A DNA stretch of 53,644 nucleotides from Actinacidiphila acidipaludis (lineage in GTDB: Bacteria; Actinomycetota; Actinomycetes; Streptomycetales; Streptomycetaceae), in contig NZ_JAINZZ010000055.1 of NCBI RefSeq assembly GCF_019890725.1, positions 1 through 53,644 on the forward strand, read 5' to 3'. This document shows positions 50,254-53,644 of this stretch, in pieces. The translations under genes were made by a program, and so were the position numbers. Position 1 is the stretch's first letter, and every line of letters starts with the position of its first letter. Below the pieces are notes generated by a model. It saw only the letters and a program-made list of their open reading frames with translations, was not told the origin of the DNA and made no database searches.

Positions 50254-51899
50254 CGTCTCCTCCTCCTGCCCGCCGTCCGCGGGCGCGGACGGGAACGGCC
50301 GATCTCGTCGCGGTACTCCAGCAGTTCCAGCGGCATGTCGAAGGCGACGGCGCCCACGATCTGCGGCCCGAACGGCGTGGCCCGGGAGTAGCGGGCGACG
50401 AACCGCTCGGCGCGCAGCGACCCCTCGACGATCTCGACGTCCGTGCCCAGGGAAGGGATGCCGACGCCCTGGATGCGGGTGCCGTGCTGCTCCGACCAGA
50501 AGCGCGGCACGGGCGCGAAGCGGGCCGCCCGCGCCGGGCCGCGCAGCAGCGAGTCGGCGGCGTGCTGGCCCATCTCGACGGCGTGGATCAGGTGCTCGAC
50601 CCGCCGGGGCCGGTCGTCGAAGCGCGGGTTGGGCCAGGCGGCGACGTCCCCCGCGGCGACGACGTGCGGCACGAGCCGGCCCCAGGCGTCGACGGCGTGG
50701 CAGGTGGGCCCGCACAGCACGCCGTCGCCGAGCGACAGCCCGCTGCCGCGCAGCCATTCCGTCCGCGGCTCGCCGCCCAGGCCCAGCACCACGACGTCGC
50801 AGTCGAGCAGGGTGCCGTCGTCCAGCCGCAGCCGCAGCAGGTCGCCGTGGTCCTGCCAGTCCGTCACCTGGGTGGCCAGCCGCACGTCCACCCCGGCCCG
50901 CCGCTGCAGGGCGGCCACCACCCCGCCCACCCGGCTGCCCAGGACGCGGCGCAGCAGCGGCGCGCTGTGCACCACGAGGGTGACGTCCATCCCGGCCTGG
51001 CGTGCGGTGCAGGCCAGTTCGCAGCCGACGAAGCCGCCGCCGAGGACCACCACGTGCCGGGCCCGCGCGGTGTGCAGGGCGCGCTGGACCGCGGCGGCGT
51101 CGTGCAGCGTGCGGACGGTGCGGACGCGGTCGCTGAAGACCGGCGCCTCGGGCAGCCGCTTGGCGTCGACCCCGGTGGCGACGACCAGGCCGTCGAACGG
51201 CAGCCGCTCGCCGCCGCGCAGCTCCAGCGCGGACCGGGCGAGGTCCAGGCCCAGGATGCGGGTGTCCAGCAGCCAGTGGGCGTCCAGGGACCGGTCCGCC
51301 CGGAAGGCGAGCTGCTCCGCGGTGAGCCCGCCGGTCAGGTACTGCTTCGACAGCGGCGGGCGGCTGTAGGGGCGGTGCGGTTCCTCGCCGACCAGGACCA
51401 GTTCCCCGTCGAAGCCGCGCTCGCGCAGCCGGGTGGCCGCGCTCAGCCCGGCCAGCCCCGCGCCGGCCACGACGATGCGCCTGCGGCCGGTCCGGGCGGC
51501 GGTTCCGCTGCGCAGCGGGCGCACCGGACGCCGGTCGCCCGGGCCGCCCGGGCCGCGGGTCGTGCCGGGCGGCCGGCCGCCGTGGATCTCGATGGCCTGC
51601 ATGGGGCAGACGCGCACGGCCTGCCGTGCCTGGGCGGCGAACTCGGCCGGGACGGCGCGGGTGTAGTGCAGCGAGCCGCCCTCGGAGATCCGGAAGACCT
51701 CCGGGGCCTCCTGCTGGCAGATGCCGTAGATGTGGCAGCGGTTGTTGTCGACGCTGACCCGGACCGGTTCGTCCTCGGGCACGAGGACCGGGCGCGGCAG
51801 GTCGAAGGCGTCGGCGCGCACCGGCGCGCCCGCGGTGGACTGGAGTTCGATCGCCCGGGCCGGGGTGGCGGGTGCGATCCCCGGGTGAGGGTGCGTCAC
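50250..51899 (-). CDS. Ferredoxin-FAD oxidoreductase fusion
   Basis: A 549-residue protein. N-terminal ferredoxin (about 45-105): Cys55, Cys61 and Cys98 in C-x5-C...VCPMQAIEI fit a single [3Fe-4S] cluster as in SoyB-like proteins. After a Pro/Gly/Arg linker (105-138) comes a pyridine-nucleotide-disulfide family FAD domain: GAGLAGLSAA (146), NAD-binding GGGFVGCELA (about 300) and GDVAAW (about 420). C-terminal RIQGVGIPSLGTDVEIVEGS is typical of ferredoxin reductases of the Rieske/P450 type. Start GTG overlaps the upstream stop (GTGA). It should move electrons from NAD(P)H through FAD to Fe-S. Confidence 0.92.
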   Translation of the reverse strand: MTHPHPGIAPATPARAIELQSTAGAPVRADAFDLPRPVLVPEDEPVRVSVDNNRCHIYGICQQEAPEVFRISEGGSLHYTRAVPAEFAAQARQAVRVCPMQAIEIHGGRPPGTTRGPGGPGDRRPVRPLRSGTAARTGRRRIVVAGAGLAGLSAATRLRERGFDGELVLVGEEPHRPYSRPPLSKQYLTGGLTAEQLAFRADRSLDAHWLLDTRILGLDLARSALELRGGERLPFDGLVVATGVDAKRLPEAPVFSDRVRTVRTLHDAAAVQRALHTARARHVVVLGGGFVGCELACTARQAGMDVTLVVHSAPLLRRVLGSRVGGVVAALQRRAGVDVRLATQVTDWQDHGDLLRLRLDDGTLLDCDVVVLGLGGEPRTEWLRGSGLSLGDGVLCGPTCHAVDAWGRLVPHVVAAGDVAAWPNPRFDDRPRRVEHLIHAVEMGQHAADSLLRGPARAARFAPVPRFWSEQHGTRIQGVGIPSLGTDVEIVEGSLRAERFVARYSRATPFGPQIVGAVAFDMPLELLEYRDEIGRSRPRPRTAGRRRRR

Positions 51900-52642
51900 T
51901 CGGCGACCCCGGTGGTGCCGGGGAAGGCCCGCTGCCGGAGCCGGGAGCGGGAGGGGAAGAGCCGGATCAGGAAGGCCAGCAGAATCGTTCCGGCACCGGC
52001 CGCCACCCCGACCGCCACCAGGTCGGGATGGCGCGGTTCCGGGTGGACGAGGAAGACGTGCAGCCACACCAGGGCGAACGAGACGTAGGCGAACTGGTGG
52101 ACCCGCAGCCAGCGGTGGTAGCCCAGCCGGCGCTGGAGCCACACCGCGCAGGCGACGGCGACGGCCAGCTCGGTCCCGACGATGCCCAGCCCCACCGGCA
52201 CGCGCTGCGTCCCGCCGAGGAACGGGACGGCGAGCTGCGGCCACCCGATCCGCCAGACCGGCTGGTAGACGAAGGTCAGTCCGTGGATGCCGCCGAAGAT
52301 CATCGCCGACAGTGCCAGGGTCATGTGGGCGCCGTAGAAGGTGGCCCGGTTCACCGAACGCTGCAGGAACCGCAGCCGCAGCATCACGCCCAGCACCATC
52401 GTGGCGACCATCAGCGCGTAGGCGACGAGGGCGGCCAGCCTTGCGATCCGGTGCACGCCCGTGTCGTAGGGCTCGTGGTGGTCGTAGGCGTCGAGCGGTG
52501 AGCCGGGGATGGGCGCGGCGTCGGCCCAGGCGCGGGGGGCCGCCAGCGCGCACCCGGCGGCGGCGAGCGCCAGGACGAGAACGGTCATCAGGACCACGAG
52601 GGTCCGGCGGCGGTCACGGACCGCCACCACGGTCGAGGCCAT
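51896..52642 (-). CDS. Ferric-reductase-like transmembrane haem protein
   Basis: A 248-residue protein with about seven helices. A signal-like first helix (TLVVLMTVLVLALAAAG) is followed by helices carrying conserved histidines: THFYGAHMTLALSAMIFGGIHG and RVHQFAYVSFALVWLHVFLVH, each spacing two His about 13 residues apart, as in ferric reductase/NOX b-haem domains (PF01794-type). No flavin/NAD domain follows in the same protein. ATG at 52642 has GGGAG at 8 bases. The stop overlaps the ferredoxin-flavoprotein start, so that gene probably provides the electron donor. Confidence 0.88.
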   Translation of the reverse strand: MASTVVAVRDRRRTLVVLMTVLVLALAAAGCALAAPRAWADAAPIPGSPLDAYDHHEPYDTGVHRIARLAALVAYALMVATMVLGVMLRLRFLQRSVNRATFYGAHMTLALSAMIFGGIHGLTFVYQPVWRIGWPQLAVPFLGGTQRVPVGLGIVGTELAVAVACAVWLQRRLGYHRWLRVHQFAYVSFALVWLHVFLVHPEPRHPDLVAVGVAAGAGTILLAFLIRLFPSRSRLRQRAFPGTTGVAE

Positions 52643-52714
52643 GCTGGACACTCCCTGCGTAGACGCGCTGGTGAGTCCGCAGCCGGCCCCGGGGGGCCGT
52701 CACCGGACCCGGCC

Positions 52715-52734
52715 GCCATTCCGTGAGGAATGGC
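52715..52734. promoter_or_regulatory. Perfect 8-bp inverted repeat before the redox operon
   Basis: GCCATTCC and GGAATGGC with a 4-base loop lie 73-92 bases before the haem protein gene and 113 bases after the deacetylase stop. Either an operator or the deacetylase terminator. Confidence 0.4.
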
Positions 52735-52846
52735 CAGAACGCCCCCCGAGAAAGGCGCTCCGGCCGGTGAACCCACCGGTGGCGCGCCCTGCTTGGCGGC
52801 AGACGCTACACCAACGCACCCCACCGCGCCCATGGTTACCGGAGGT

Positions 52847-53485
52847 TCAGATGCGTCGGGCGGGAGTGGTGAAGTGCCAGCCGTGCGCGGCCAGTCGGGG
52901 GATGAGCCGGTCGACGGCCGCGACGGTCTGACCGCGGTCCCCGCCGCCGTCGTGGAGGAGCACGACCGCACCCGGGGTCAGCCCGGTCGTCAGGCGCCGG
53001 ACGAGTTCGTCGGTGCCCGGGCGCTCCCAGTCGCCCGCGCTCAGCCGCCAGCCGAGCGCACGCATGCCGAGACCGCTCGCCACCTCGGGCGTGCGGCCCC
53101 ACCGCCCGTACGGCGCGCGGAAGAACGGGACGGACGCGCCGGGCGCGGCGGCGCGGATGGCCGCGCTCGTCCGCGCCAGGTCGTCGCGGACCCGGTCGTC
53201 GGGCCAGTCGCTCATGTCGTCGTGGTGCATGCCGTGGTTCCCCAGCAGATGCCCGTCCGCGACGATCGCCCGGACGATCTCCGGGTGCGCCAGCGCCTGG
53301 TCGCCGCGCAGGCAGAAGACCGCCGTGACCCCGTGCCCGCGCAGCACGGTCAGCAGGTGGGGGGTGTGGACCGGGTGTGGCCCGTCGTCGAAGGTCAGCG
53401 AGACATAACTGCCGACCAGGGTGGTGGACTCCACGACGGACGTGCTCCGGCCGAAGGGGCCGGCCGGTCCTGCTGCTGTGGTCAC
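52847..53485 (-). CDS. Polysaccharide deacetylase (NodB/CE4)
   Basis: A 212-residue protein holding the NodB domain: SLTFDDGPHP (motif 1), LGNHGMHHDDM (motif 2, metal histidines), FFRAPYGRWG (motif 3), LGWRLSAGDWER (motif 4) and AVVLLHDGGG (motif 5). It removes N- or O-acetyl groups from chitin-like or wall polysaccharide. The N-terminal 25 residues are not a clear signal peptide, so it is cytosolic or exported otherwise. The GTG start has AGGAGA upstream. Motif 2 lacks the usual Ser/Thr after the first histidine. Confidence 0.92.
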   Translation of the reverse strand: MTTAAGPAGPFGRSTSVVESTTLVGSYVSLTFDDGPHPVHTPHLLTVLRGHGVTAVFCLRGDQALAHPEIVRAIVADGHLLGNHGMHHDDMSDWPDDRVRDDLARTSAAIRAAAPGASVPFFRAPYGRWGRTPEVASGLGMRALGWRLSAGDWERPGTDELVRRLTTGLTPGAVVLLHDGGGDRGQTVAAVDRLIPRLAAHGWHFTTPARRI

Positions 53486-53602
53486 GGCGGTGCTCTCCTG
53501 TCCTGCGCGATGGCTCGTGGTGCGGTGGCGCGGCGATGCGGTGCGAGCACGGGTGCGGACGGTTCGGGTGGGTCTGCTGGGACGGGTGTTGGGGGGTGTG
53601 GG

Positions 53603-53644
53603 TCAGGTGGGCTGGCAGGTCATGGTGGGCGGGGTCGGGGGTGT
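53603..53644 (-). CDS. Possible 3' end of the next leftward gene
   Basis: On the minus strand the last codons read TPPTPPTMTCQPT and then TGA at 53603. A Thr/Pro linker and cysteine ending suggest a secreted, possibly carbohydrate-binding protein, but only 13 codons are visible. The remaining 53486-53602 is G-rich without a gene. Confidence 0.25.
   Translation of the reverse strand, partial: TPPTPPTMTCQPT

Overview
The window is high-GC actinobacterial DNA, almost certainly Streptomyces. The evidence is very strong GC bias at third codon positions, frequent GTG/TTG starts, a short chaplin, a SpoIIE-type phosphatase with fused sensor domains, a mycothiol-dependent enzyme family member, a DUF3618/holin-X pair, an S53 peptidase and an intergenic repeat of a kind common in Streptomyces. 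I see no tRNA, rRNA, IS element, CRISPR array or replication origin. All functional calls come from reading the sequence and remembered family features; no database search was run.

Layout. 1-5000: a leftward operon for a MacA/MacB-type efflux system (fusion protein, ATPase, permease), then a DUF5666-like membrane protein and a response regulator cut by the window edge. A lipoprotein with a twofold cysteine repeat diverges from it, and three 11-bp direct repeats lie in the shared promoter region. 5.7-13.7 kb: a SpoIIE-type phosphatase, an aldo/keto reductase, a holin-X/DUF3618 pair, an acetamidase/formamidase, an orphan PemK/MazF-like protein and conserved hypotheticals. 13.9-18 kb: an envelope and metal cluster with a Met/His-rich lipoprotein, a BlaI-type repressor with a double operator facing uppP, a His-rich DUF4396 membrane protein behind a CsoR-like palindrome, and a ferritin-like protein. 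18-20.2 kb: an ECF/SigE-type sigma factor coupled to a membrane protein, and a chaplin.

20.2-26.5 kb: a polymorphic-toxin island read leftward. A WXG100-like protein is followed by a 1349-aa RHS protein with a nuclease-like tip, a SMI1/KNR4 immunity protein, and a collapsed second SMI1 copy. 26.5-35 kb: a di-Mop molybdate-binding protein, an S53 peptidase whose best start is ATT, an NCS1 permease behind a perfect inverted repeat, a GH25 lysozyme with three 18-residue repeats, a mycothiol-dependent isomerase-family protein and a large APC transporter. 35-41.5 kb: a GH89 alpha-N-acetylglucosaminidase, a LytR-CpsA-Psr (LCP) protein, small hypotheticals and most of the dispersed repeats. 41.5-53.6 kb: an ArsR regulator overlapping an MgtA-like P-type ATPase, a MarR regulator divergent from a haloalkane dehalogenase, a class II UvrA, a three-gene redox operon (haem membrane protein, ferredoxin-flavoprotein fusion, small membrane protein) and a polysaccharide deacetylase.

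The most interesting signals are regulatory and evolutionary. The BlaI operator in front of uppP recurs at 14 of 16 bases upstream of the LCP gene, which suggests a regulon around undecaprenyl-linked wall polymers. The toxin island carries an immunity-gene remnant and a three-copy 11-bp repeat upstream. The redox operon is an unusual combination of parts.
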